Both the position numbers and the translations under genes were made by a program. Shown one piece after another: positions 1 to 12,281 of a DNA stretch of 64,000 bases (its first letter is position 1; every line of letters begins with the position of its first letter). The stretch comes from Myrmaecium sp. VS I D KN 1 (lineage: Eukaryota; Ascomycota; Dothideomycetes; Valsariales; Valsariaceae), in assembly GCA_019775845.1 (NCBI GenBank), contig JADQAV010000043.1, positions 124,001 through 188,000 of the forward strand. Reading direction: 5' to 3'. A model generated the notes under the pieces. That model searched no databases. It saw only the letters and a list, made by a program, of their open reading frames with translations, and had not been told where the DNA came from.

Positions 1-617
1 CAACCGGCGGATTCTCAGGGACCAAGGACCAACCAACTGATCCCTCCCTATTCTTGTACCGTATTGTGGTATTATCGTTGTAAGGGTCCTCCCTCAGCCC
101 CAAAACTCCCCAAGGCACCAAGCCAAAAGCAGCCAAACGCCAAAAGGCAAAGCCAAGCCCCAGTCCAGCCCTGAAGCACTGGCGGCTGCGCTGCGCTGCC
201 TCCCCTTCCCGCGACCCTTGTGGGTAACTAAAACGAGTTGTGACCTACGCTGCTAACGGCCAGCTTACCGCCCTCCCTCCTCATCCTCATCCTTCTCCTC
301 CATCTCTCACTCTTTCTTACACAACCACGCACCTTCTCAGCTCTCCCTCCTCCTCGTTCGACAAGAGGAACACGAACGCTCCGCCTCCTCTTCTTTCACT
401 CCCTCCGCTCCCTCCTCACCGCCTGCACTGCCCCCCTGCCCCCTTAAATCTTCCACGTCCTTTTGTTGTCCTCCCTGAAACCCCCCAGCGACCGACACGC
501 GAAGGAAGGGGAAAAAAAAAGCAAAAAAAGTGATCCGCTCACGCTCGCCCTTGCTTTCCCCGCTCGTCAGCATCACCACCGTCTCCCTCTTCCCGTAAAG
601 CCATCCGACCATCGACC
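1..617 (+). promoter_or_regulatory. Upstream region and 5' leader of the class III chitin synthase gene
   Basis: No gene is visible here. From about 266 to 480 the top strand is strongly pyrimidine-rich, with CT tracts broken by CCTCCT-type blocks, as is common in promoters and 5' leaders of well-expressed filamentous fungal genes. A purine-rich patch (about 508-530) and a second CT-rich stretch lead to the ATG at 618. I see no clear TATA box. Confidence 0.5.
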
Positions 618-3670
<3,053 letters not shown>

Positions 3671-4724
3671 ACGTTGCGGTGGGAATTTCTTGAATCTTGC
3701 TTAGCCCCGATCTTTGTTTTTCTTTTGGATCTGTGTGGTTTGTCTTTTCCCTTGTTCTTTGGATACTGGGAGCTCATAAGCAGAGGGTGCGGTGCAGTGC
3801 AATGCGATGAAAACAAACGGAGGGAGAAAGAGATGGGAATCGGTGATCTTTTTGGGGATCTGTGCGAGGTGGAGGCGGATGTGGAACGGGAGAGGAAGAG
3901 GGAGGAAAATATGTATACCAGCCTTTCCCGATTTCTTCTTTTTCCTTTTTTTTCCTCCTGGTTTCCATAAGTAGTTTTCCCCTGTTTTTCCTTTCGGCGA
4001 GTAAGGCGATTATATTTTCCAGGTTTCTTTCCTCGTGCCTTTGTCCTAGGTTTTCTCTTGTCTCCTTTTCCCCTTAGTCTCTTACTTTTTCTCTGTAGGT
4101 TTAGTTATATACTCTCTAGGTTCCGTGGGATCTTTTCATATCTTCTTGTCTCTCTCCTTTGTCGCTCAGTTTACGCTCCCGGTCACTCTCTCGCTCCGAT
4201 TCTCTCGGTCATGCCCGTTTCTCTTCTCGTATGGTCACCGTTCCACATTCGTCTTCCGCACCTCGTGGCGAGAAGGCGCAAAGCAGTCCATCAGGTTTCC
4301 TTCTCCGCCATGACCTTAGCTGCGCCTTCACTCCCGGCAACTACTGTCCTCTCGAGATCTCCGCAAGACAATCCAGCACAATCCAAGGCCACGATGTCAC
4401 CCCTGAAACGGTTCGCCTCCAAGCTCCAGCTGGACATCTCCAACATTCGTACTCCCCTTCCATGTCCGCGTGAAGGACTTCGGTGAGCTCAGCTGCCCCT
4501 ATTCCCCTCCCTCCTTCTTTGTTTGGGTTTTGTGCTCCCGTCCACCCCGTGATCCTGGCCTGGTGATACAGGAGGCAGGACCGGTGGGTGTATAAAAAGG
4601 AGGAGGCAGGGCGGACATGCGGTGCCACGAAACGAAGTCGAGGCTAACCAGAATCACTAACCACTGACCTCTCCCTCCGCTCGACCGCACGTCCATAACG
4701 ATATCATCGTCCGCGTACGAAACG
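3671..4724. other. Intergenic region with pyrimidine-rich tract and a TATA box
   Basis: This holds the 3' side of the chitin synthase gene, then a long CT-rich stretch (about 3920-4260), which is more typical of a promoter or leader for the downstream gene than of a 3' UTR. A perfect TATAAAAA lies at 4591-4598, about 130 bp before the ATG at 4725. A possible upstream coding exon (4394-4482) is discussed under the next gene. Confidence 0.4.
4591..4598 (+). promoter_or_regulatory. TATA box (TATAAAAA) upstream of the 4725 gene
   Basis: A perfect TATAAAAA sits 127 bp upstream of the ATG at 4725. It supports a transcript starting near 4620-4630. If the gene instead starts at 4394, this element would lie inside an intron. 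Confidence 0.45.
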
Positions 4725-5396
4725 ATGCCTCTTCCCAGCCTTGCCCTCCTCCAGGGTCCCACACTTCGGGTTCTCAACCCGCCCTCGGCCAAAGCGGAAC
4801 TCGGCGAACCAACGGTGCTAGGCAGCACCCCCCGTGCCTTGTTGGAATTCTACACCAACCTCCGCCACCTTGGGAGCGCCGACTACCAGTTGCCCAGTCC
4901 CGTCACCGGCCACGGCTTCGAGTGCATCGTCGCCTGGATGGTGGACAGCGCGCAGCGGGGCCGGCTGCAGATGCTCCGGAACCCGATCGACGACAAGGTG
5001 GACAGCGACGAGCAGCTGATGCAGCTGATGGGCGTGCGGCACGCGGCCAACATGCTCCAGCTCAAGGTCGAGCACGAAGGGACGCGGCTGATGACGCTGC
5101 ATACCGCCTTCCGGACGAAGGTCGAATCCAAGACGGAGTTGCCGGACAAGCGGGTGGTGATTTATCTCTGGAATCATTTCGGCAACCGCGTCGACGACGG
5201 ACGGCCTGGCAACTTTGTTAGGACGTACGCGGAGGCCCAGGCTAAGGGGATTGTTCGCGGCAGGGAGTTGCGCCACGATACCTTCGACTTCGTGGTGTGG
5301 CTCGAGGGGTTCGCACCGGATTTGCTGAAGATGCTGGAGGCGGAGATTGACAAGGGCGCGAAGAGGGCGGTGATGCCGGATCCTGAGAGTGACTGA
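4725..5396 (+). CDS. Hypothetical protein, 223 aa, fungal, unrecognised
   Basis: I do not recognise the family. The product is soluble with no signal peptide or membrane segment. It opens with a Pro/Leu-rich stretch, then a mainly helical region (ALLEFYTNLRHLGSADYQLP, then a segment with VRHAANMLQLKVE) and ends acidic (MPDPESD). The helical part recalls the region after a BTB/POZ fold in fungal BTB proteins, but no BTB core is visible, so I do not assign it. Two start models fit. One is a single exon from 4725 behind the TATA box at 4591. The other is two exons, 4394-4482 joined to 4739-5396, with donor GTGAGC, branch-like CACTGAC near 4665 and acceptor CCCAG at 4738, in consistent phase (intron 256 nt). 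Confidence 0.55.
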   Translation: MPLPSLALLQGPTLRVLNPPSAKAELGEPTVLGSTPRALLEFYTNLRHLGSADYQLPSPVTGHGFECIVAWMVDSAQRGRLQMLRNPIDDKVDSDEQLMQLMGVRHAANMLQLKVEHEGTRLMTLHTAFRTKVESKTELPDKRVVIYLWNHFGNRVDDGRPGNFVRTYAEAQAKGIVRGRELRHDTFDFVVWLEGFAPDLLKMLEAEIDKGAKRAVMPDPESD

Positions 5397-6315
5397 GCTT
5401 GCGAGAAGGTGGTCGGGATTGACTCTGGCGGAGGGGAGAGAGTGAAATGGTGATTATGGGCATAGCTGTTTCTGCCCTGCTTGGTTGGAAAAGTATCAGG
5501 GGTCATTGGCCAAAAATAATGCTGATTCTCCTTAAAACTATCCTGCTTTGGAAAGCAAGCAATTGAGTGACATGGAGTCTCTGATGAAAGGTTCTTCCGT
5601 GGCCATCAGGACCGGAGATGTGATATAGCTTGCTGGAATGTATTTGCTCCAGCCAAAGGCATGTTCTGCCATTCAATATTCATTGTCTTCATTGGTATCC
5701 TTGTCATGAGTGCAAGAACGGATCGTTGCGTAGTGCCGCAATTGTGAATAGGGCATTGCCCCAATCGATGGACTATAGAGGATGGAGCTTGACCCGACAC
5801 GCTCCCTCTAAACAGGGGCATGGGAAGCACGAGGAGTAGTTCGAGGACATAAAGACATCAAAGCAGCGAAGGAAGAGCGGAAGTGAGGCAGATGGAGAAG
5901 ATGGAGATGAGATGAGGTTGCAAAAGACGTAGACGTCGTCTGATAGACTTACATAACTATTTAATTACCTTACCTGACAGTCCCCAAGCAAGGAAATGAG
6001 GACGACAAATACCTCCTAACGTGCAAAAGCAGCCATCACCATCATCCGCTCCTGCCATCTGCAGTTGCAACCCGGAGGTTACTATGGATGCCTAAGGCGC
6101 CACGAGCACCAAATACTGCCAGGCAACAACCCACACCGCCCGCCCCAACAGGGAGTCCGGCGCGCCAACCACCTCTCCCCAAAATCTCAAAGCCGATCAC
6201 TCTCCAACCCACCCCCAAGCGCCATCCCGTCAGCACCGCAACGCTCCTCCACGCCCGGCGCTCACAGTCCTCAATCTCAGCGGGAGGAAGCGCCGCCACA
6301 ATAACTCACGCTATC
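5397..6315. other. Intergenic region, no gene seen
   Basis: This covers the 3' side of the 4725 gene and the upstream region and leader of the mL58 gene. In-frame coding potential reaches back from 6316 to an ATG at 6088, but that stretch is Pro/Gln-rich low complexity and is probably 5' leader rather than protein. No RNA gene or repeat was seen. Confidence 0.35.
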
Positions 6316-7092
6316 ATGTCGCACCTCACCCTCCGGCACGCGTGCCGACGGCCCATCGCATCGACGCTGAACCTCACCACCTCGCTCCCTTCCCCCTCTC
6401 CCTCCACGACCACAACCATCCTCCAAACCCAAACCCGCGGCGAAGCCACGGCCCGGCGTCTGCGAAAGAAACTCGCCATCCCACCCATGCCCACCTTCCA
6501 AGCCGCGCCCGGAACCGCCCTGAGCTCGCTGATCTTCAACCCCCCGCCCGCCGCCCCCAGCGTCCACCAAACCCCGCTCAAGTTCCTCCCGCCCGACGAC
6601 ATCCGCCGGACGCTGCTCGAGAAGGCCCGGGGGCACATCGAGTCCTCCAACACCAATACCGACTCCACCCAAACCGAGGCGGAAGCCACCCCCGCCGAAC
6701 CCCGCCGCCGCTGGCACATCAACCAAATCCCGCACAGCCGGTCCTCGCGGTACGGGGACCCGCTGCCCGCCGAAGCGATCCAACAGCAGCGGGACGCCCA
6801 GCTCCCGCCCCCCGTCCGGCGTCCCTACATCAAGCGGTACCACCTCGGCGCCGCGGAGGTGGACGAGATCCGCCGCCTCCGGTGGAGCGACCCGGTCACC
6901 TGGACGCGCAAGCGGCTCGCCGAGAAGTTCGGCTGCTCCGAGATGTTCGTCGGCCTCGTGGCGCGCAATGCGGAGGCGGGGAGGAGGCGGGCGGAGGAGG
7001 TGCAGGCGATTATGGAGCGTTGGGGTCCGAAGAAGAGGAGGGCATGGGAGGATCGGCAGAAGAGGAAGGAGACGTGGGGACGGGATGACTGA
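6316..7092 (+). CDS. mrpl20: Mitochondrial large-subunit ribosomal protein mL58 (MRPL20 family)
   Basis: A component of the fungal mitochondrial 54S ribosomal subunit, corresponding to yeast Mrpl20. The 258-residue product starts with a basic, Ser/Thr- and Arg-containing presequence (MSHLTLRHACRRPIAS) suited to mitochondrial import. The diagnostic C-terminal block holds YIKRYHLGAAEVDEIRRLR, then TWTRKRLAEKFGCSEMFVG and a long basic helix (ERWGPKKRRAWEDRQKRKE) that fits rRNA binding. I prefer the ATG at 6316 over the in-frame ATG at 6088, because translation from 6088 would bury the presequence behind 76 low-complexity residues. The gene is a single exon and converges on the DUG1-like gene 315 bp downstream. 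Confidence 0.85.
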   Translation: MSHLTLRHACRRPIASTLNLTTSLPSPSPSTTTTILQTQTRGEATARRLRKKLAIPPMPTFQAAPGTALSSLIFNPPPAAPSVHQTPLKFLPPDDIRRTLLEKARGHIESSNTNTDSTQTEAEATPAEPRRRWHINQIPHSRSSRYGDPLPAEAIQQQRDAQLPPPVRRPYIKRYHLGAAEVDEIRRLRWSDPVTWTRKRLAEKFGCSEMFVGLVARNAEAGRRRAEEVQAIMERWGPKKRRAWEDRQKRKETWGRDD

Positions 7093-7407
7093 GGGGTGGC
7101 GGTGGAGATGGTGGAGATTTTGAGGACTGAAGGGGGGTTGTCGTTCGCTTCTCATTTTTCCTTTTTTTTTTTTTTTTTTTTTTTTTTCTTCTCCTTGTGT
7201 TTCCGGGTGCAGGAGCTGATGTGGGTGGTAAGATACAACCATTCGTCAAGGGAGCGTAGCAAAGCCAAGTAAAGTAAAACAAAGCAATTCGTGCGAGCAA
7301 GCAGTGATGGCATGTATTATCCAAAACCCACTTTCCAAGAATCCAAACCTGATATGGTATATCTACCTCCCCTATCCCATCCTCATCTCCTACCCCCATG
7401 CTATCCC
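7093..7407. other. Convergent 3' intergenic with a 26-T homopolymer
   Basis: This is the short spacer between two convergent genes. It contains an uninterrupted run of 26 T at 7162-7187, which could act in 3' processing or simply be a slippage-prone homopolymer. Nothing else stands out. Confidence 0.5.
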
Positions 7408-9133
7408 CTACTCATTCCTCGGCTCCTCCGCCACATAATGCAAATACGCACCCAACATCTTAATGCCCTCCACATAATTACGACGGTCCAGCTTCTCATT
7501 CACGCTATGCGCCATATCCGTGCTGCTGCCCATCGGCAAAAGCAGCACGTTCTTGCCCGTCGCCTGCTCAAAAGTAAGGGTGACCGGGATGCTACCCCCT
7601 TCACGAGTGAGGTCGGGCTTCACCCCCCACACCCGCTCCACCGCCTTGCCCGCGGCCGTAAAGTTCCAGTGCTGCGGCGAGGCGACCCACCACTTGCCTG
7701 CATGCTGGCAGAACACGTTGAGGGTGTTCTTCGAGCCCAGCTTCGCGAAGACCTCACGCACGTGCTTAAACACCAGCTCGTTGACCTCGTCAATCTCCAT
7801 GTTCGGCACGGTGCGGATGGAGAACTTGCCGGTCACCTTGGCGGGGATGACGGTCTTGGCGCCGGGGGCGGAGAAGGCGCCCTCGATGCCGTGCAGGGAG
7901 AGGGAGGGGAAGCGCCAGCGGCCCATCAGCGTGCGCTCCTTGTCCTCGAACAGGCCCGTCCGGCTGCCGAGCGACTCGTAAAGGTTGTCCATGGTGAAGG
8001 CGATGTCCTTGTAGATCTTGCGCTCCTCCTCCGTCACGGGCGCGACCAGCTTGTCGAGCCCGGGGATGAGGATCGTGCCGTCCGTGTCGACGAGGCTACC
8101 CATCACCTTGACCAGGTCCGTCATGGGCTCGTGGGCGGTGCCGCCGAACACGCCCGAGTGCAGATCTTGTCCGGGCCCGGAGATCTCGATGGAGTAGTAG
8201 TTGCAGCCGCGCAGGCCGTACGTCAGGCAGGGCTTCTCCGTGCCGAGCCAGTAGTTGTCCGAGATGCAGACGGCGTCGGCGTCCTTGAAGTACTTCTTGG
8301 CCTCGGCGTGGATGAAGTCGTCCAGGCCCTCGGAGCCGTACTCCTCCATGCCCTCGAAGCACATGAGGAGGTTGACAGGGAAGTCGACGCCGGCCTTCTG
8401 GTGGGCCTCGATCGCGTTCAGCCAGCCCAGCACGGGACCCTTGTCGTCGGTGCTGCCGCGGCCGAACATGCGGCCCTTGTCGTCCTCGGTGAGGGTGAAG
8501 GGCTCGGTCGCCCAGCCGTCCTCCTTGAGCGCGGGCTGCACGTCGTAGTGGCCGTAGACGAGGATGGTCCGCTTGTTCTTATCGTTGCCGTACCGCGCCA
8601 CGACGACGGGCGGGAGGTCGAGGTATTCCTTATGCGGCTGCTTGCCCAGCGGCCGCAGCTCGACGTCGGCGCCGAGGCTCTTGAGCTCCGAGGCCAGGAA
8701 CTCGCCCATCTGTGGAGAGTGTATCATGTCAGCGAGTGCGGCACATCCGCGGGGGAATGAGGTGTGAGCTTGCCTTCACGACGTCCGGACGGCGTGCATC
8801 TTCGGCGGACACGGAGGGAATGGCGACGGCCTTGCGGAGGCGGTCGATGAAGTGGTCGGCGAGGGTGTCGACCTGCTTGAAGTAGCTATCCAGCTGAGCC
8901 ATGGCTTTGTACGGGCTGTAGAGGTACGGCCACTCTCGGGGCGCTTCTTGGCGGTTGGCGGGGGTGATGTGGAGGGGCCGGAAGGACTGGCTGGTGGGGT
9001 GGAAGTGGGAGGAGGTGGATGCAGATGTGAAGGAGGAGAAGAACGGACGTGAACGTGCGAGAGGTGAGCGGAGTGAGGAGCAGGAGGAAAGTGCGGTGCA
9101 GCGGAGTGGTGGGAGGGAGAGATAGCGGGGCAT
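7408..9133 (-). CDS. dug1: Cys-Gly metallodipeptidase, M20 family (DUG1/CNDP2 type)
   Basis: Hydrolyses Cys-Gly and other dipeptides, chiefly in glutathione turnover. There are two exons, 9133-8774 and 8709-7408, joined by a 64-nt intron with a GC donor (AAG then GCAAGC) and CAG acceptor. The di-metal ligands are all present: VYGHYDVQ (His, Asp), GRGSTDDKGP (Asp), CFEGMEEYGSEG (Glu pair) and AHSVNEKLDRRN (His). LHSGVFGG carries the dimer-interface His. The protein is 553 residues, about 75 longer than the usual cytosolic 475-480 aa enzyme, because of an N-terminal extension rich in Ser/Arg (MPRYLSLPPLRCTALSSCSS) that looks like a mitochondrial presequence. The classic N-terminus begins at the internal ATG at 8902 (MAQLDSYFKQVD), so two isoforms from two starts are plausible. 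Confidence 0.93.
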
Positions 9134-10098
9134 GGTGAGGATGGGCGAGGCAGCGACTCAGCGGGCAGAGGAAACTGCAAGTCGATTGGATGGCCGGCCG
9201 GGGTAAGCCGGTGGCCTTAGTCCGAACGCCGTACCCGATATGCCTGAGGCTCTCTTCTCAGCCTTACTTCCGGGCTGTTACTCCGTGCAATGAAACCGCT
9301 GCTTATATCAGCATCCGTCTTGCTCACCACCTCACCTCTTCACACACTCCTCGAACCTTGTGCACTCGGCGACGGGCTGTACGGGAGCCTGCCTTCTGCC
9401 CAGCCATATCCTCCGAAGGCCTCTCCGCTCGCGAAGCCTATATTCGTAACTCAAAAACCTCCCTACGTTATGTATATAGTCCAAATGCTCAAACTACGAA
9501 ATCCCCTTCAACATGCAATACATCCGTTAACAAAGCAGAACTCCACAAGAAGCAGCATCACCAGAGGAAAGGGCAATTGTAGAAGCCCTGGAGGCATAGG
9601 AAAACGAATGAACAGAGCGGCGTGGCATATGCCGTATACACCTTTACATATATTTAGAAGTACAGTACATATCCTCTCTCGAGTCGACTCACCCACAGAA
9701 AGCAGACCAACACGGGGAAAATCTACAATCCCAGAAAAGAGACATTGAAACAATAACTCCCATTATGCATTACCCTCCTTACCCTACAATCTGCAAAAAC
9801 GCCTCTGCTGAAGGACCCAAGCAAACAAAAGGATGAAGAAAAAAAGCCCCTGAATCCCTCTCAAACCTCTGTCTAACAAATGCCGTTATCGCTCACACTC
9901 GCAGATGCCTCGTCGCTGGAAATGAAGAAGAACAAAACACGCCATCTGGGTATCCCAAACCAAGAGGAGCACATCCAAAAATAACAAAAAACAAAATAAA
10001 AAGGCCCAACAAGAAATAAAAAGCAAGAAAAAAAAGTGACACAACCCCTCTCCAACCCCCTAATCCCAAGTAAAAGGGGAAGCAGCAGACAAAACGCA
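9134..10098. other. Intergenic region between dug1-like and cdt1-like genes
   Basis: This is the promoter of the dipeptidase gene (reading left) and the 3' side of the Cdt1-like gene. The right half (about 9780-10060) is A-rich with lysine-like AAA tracts and no coding signal. No RNA gene or repeat was recognised. Confidence 0.35.
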
Positions 10099-11271
10099 TC
10101 AAACAACCACACCAACCCCCCTCCAAACCGCCCTCAAATCCCTCGGCCTCCCCCCCTTATTCACAACCACACTCCTAACACCCCCAGGTCCCCCCACCTC
10201 CACCAACCCCACAAACCCGGGCACCACCTCGCGGGCCAGCAACTCCACACACATCACCGCCTCCTCAGGGGCAATCGGGCTGCGCACGCTGGTGCGAATG
10301 CTCTGCACCAGCCCGTGGAGGCTGAAGCTGGCCCGCAAGCCGGCCTTTTGGGAGGCGAGGAAGACGAGCAGGTCGAGGATTTCCGGTCCGCGGTGGAGGG
10401 CGGCGGCGCGGGCTTTTTGGGCGGGCGTGGGCGCCGGAGGGAGGGAGGCGGCGTGCGCTTGTTTGGCCAGGATCCGGTCGAGGAGGGAGAGGGAGCGGAG
10501 TTGGGCGGTGGATTTCTCGAGCGTGGCGTCGGCGGCAGCGGCTGGCTGGGGCGGTGGTGGTTGTGTTGCGGGTGTGGGTGTGGGTGTCTCCTCCCTCGGC
10601 GTCGCAGTGTGGGAGCCACGTTTGCGTTTGCCCGGGCTCTGCGACACGCGACCCTCGGCAATGGAGGACTTGAGGCTTTCGAGCCGGGCGCGGCCCTTGG
10701 CGTGGAGCGCGGAGGTGAGGGAATTGGATGTGCGGACGGTGACGTCGAGTTTGGGGAGGGAGGAGAGGAAGGCGGTCGTGTTCGGGCCGGCGCGGCGGGT
10801 GGTGGGTTTCGCGCGGCGAGTCTTTTTCGTCGGCCGTTCGGGCTCCTCGTCGGCTTGGGTGGCGAGCCAGTCTTTCCACAGCTGCGCCAGGCTCTTGGTG
10901 AAGGCCGCATTGAGAGTGTTTTCGTCGAGGGGCCGCGTCAGGATGCCAGTCCGTGTTTGCTCCTGCAACGCAGCCGAAAGCTCGAGACAGACTCTGCCGG
11001 TCTCGTACTGGAAGAGGAGGAAATGGTTGTGAGGGGTCTGCGAGAGGATGCCGAGGCAGGTTTGGATGTCGTCGAGCGTGACGGCGCGGCGGCCCCAAAT
11101 GCGTGCGATCGTGGGGGTGAGGAGACGCAGATCGACGGGCGTCGACGTGCCATGGTGGGCGTAGTGGAGGGAGAGCGCGGTGAGGAAGGATGAATGTAGC
11201 AGTGTGAGGTCGCGCAGCTCGGCGGGCAGGTCGATGGCTGCCGGCTGGCGGTTGTTGATGCGCGCGGGCAT
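10099..11271 (-). CDS. cdt1: DNA replication licensing factor Cdt1-like
   Basis: Likely loads the MCM2-7 helicase onto ORC/Cdc6-bound origins in the nucleus. The 390-residue protein has the Cdt1 plan. An N-terminal winged-helix-like region lies at about residues 15-110 (DLPAELRDLTLLHSSFLTAL, RIWGRRAVTLDDIQTCLGIL), matching the geminin-binding domain. A basic, Pro/Ser/Thr-rich linker (about 140-250) has nuclear-localisation-like PGKRKRG. The C-terminal region starts with SLLDRILAKQ, a characteristic opening of the MCM-binding domain of fungal Cdt1, and runs to about residue 370. The gene is a single exon with its ATG at 11271. The identification comes from the overall pattern; fungal Cdt1 diverges quickly. 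Confidence 0.7.
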   Translation of the reverse strand: MPARINNRQPAAIDLPAELRDLTLLHSSFLTALSLHYAHHGTSTPVDLRLLTPTIARIWGRRAVTLDDIQTCLGILSQTPHNHFLLFQYETGRVCLELSAALQEQTRTGILTRPLDENTLNAAFTKSLAQLWKDWLATQADEEPERPTKKTRRAKPTTRRAGPNTTAFLSSLPKLDVTVRTSNSLTSALHAKGRARLESLKSSIAEGRVSQSPGKRKRGSHTATPREETPTPTPATQPPPPQPAAAADATLEKSTAQLRSLSLLDRILAKQAHAASLPPAPTPAQKARAAALHRGPEILDLLVFLASQKAGLRASFSLHGLVQSIRTSVRSPIAPEEAVMCVELLAREVVPGFVGLVEVGGPGGVRSVVVNKGGRPRDLRAVWRGVGVVV

Positions 11272-12281
11272 CTTCTTTGTGGGATAGGATAGCAGCGTAA
11301 GTATACGGGCGGCTAAGAGATACTCGTGCGTGTGTGATAGTCGTGAGTATGTATATCGTGGTGTAGAAGAGAGATACGGTGTTGATAGCGGTGTGGGTAA
11401 GAAAGTAGTGAGAATAGAGTGAGTGTGAATGGATGGGCGAGGAAGATTGCTGCCGTGGTAACGGAGTGGGAGCGCGTCCGTGTCTTAGCGCGTCTCGCCT
11501 AATATTTCGTCCCGAACAGGTTAGTGAGCGGTAGCTCCCCGCGCAGCCTCATCACCTCCGCCGGTCTCAGTCCAATCCACGGGTCTTGCCAGAGGATGTT
11601 GAGACATACTCAGAATAAATAATGGTGTTTCTACTCCTCGTCCATCTCCCTCAGACGGTGCCGGTAGCTGACATGTCGCGGATACTCACAAGTCTCTTCA
11701 CCATCTTCAAATATTGCAAGCAGATACAAATCCTCCCAGTAAATATCAATTATCACAATTCTTTTTATATTCTTCCTACAATACATTAATTTCCATCCAC
11801 CCATGTCCAGAGAAAACCCTCGATCAAGTAACAAAACACAAACCAAAGAAGAAAGCAATCCTTCTCATCTGACATCGCTTTTCATTAGAATTAAGAGAAA
11901 AAAGAGAAAGGTAAGTAATGTAACCTCTCCGTGATAGAGAAGCAGGAGAAAAAGAAGAAATTCTCCAATCCATCCCATCCTTCACTCCAAAGAGTGAAAG
12001 ATCCAAGAAAAAAACAAAGCCATATCCTCCTCTGGGTATCTCGGTATAAGAAAAAGGTGCAAGAAAGAAATAAAACCCCCGATCCACCTCCCACAATATC
12101 CTCCAATTACCACGACATCATCTCCCTGTCCCGCTCGCTCACCCGCACCAAGACACCAGATCCAGTGCCAAGCTCCACCATCCACGACGACCAAACCAGC
12201 AGTCATCATCCAAACCCCACCAGCACACGCATCACCCAACCCCCACCACCAGCTCCAAGCCAAGCCCGCAGAAACAAGCGT
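11272..12281. other. Intergenic region, no gene seen
   Basis: Left part is the promoter of the Cdt1-like gene (reading left), right part the 3' side of the GH81 gene. The middle (about 11690-11960) is AT-richer than its surroundings. No repeat or RNA gene was recognised. Confidence 0.35.

Noticed and set aside
7291-8760. A 489-codon open frame on the + strand
   Set aside because: Antisense shadow of the dug1-like gene, whose family motifs are unambiguous on the minus strand.
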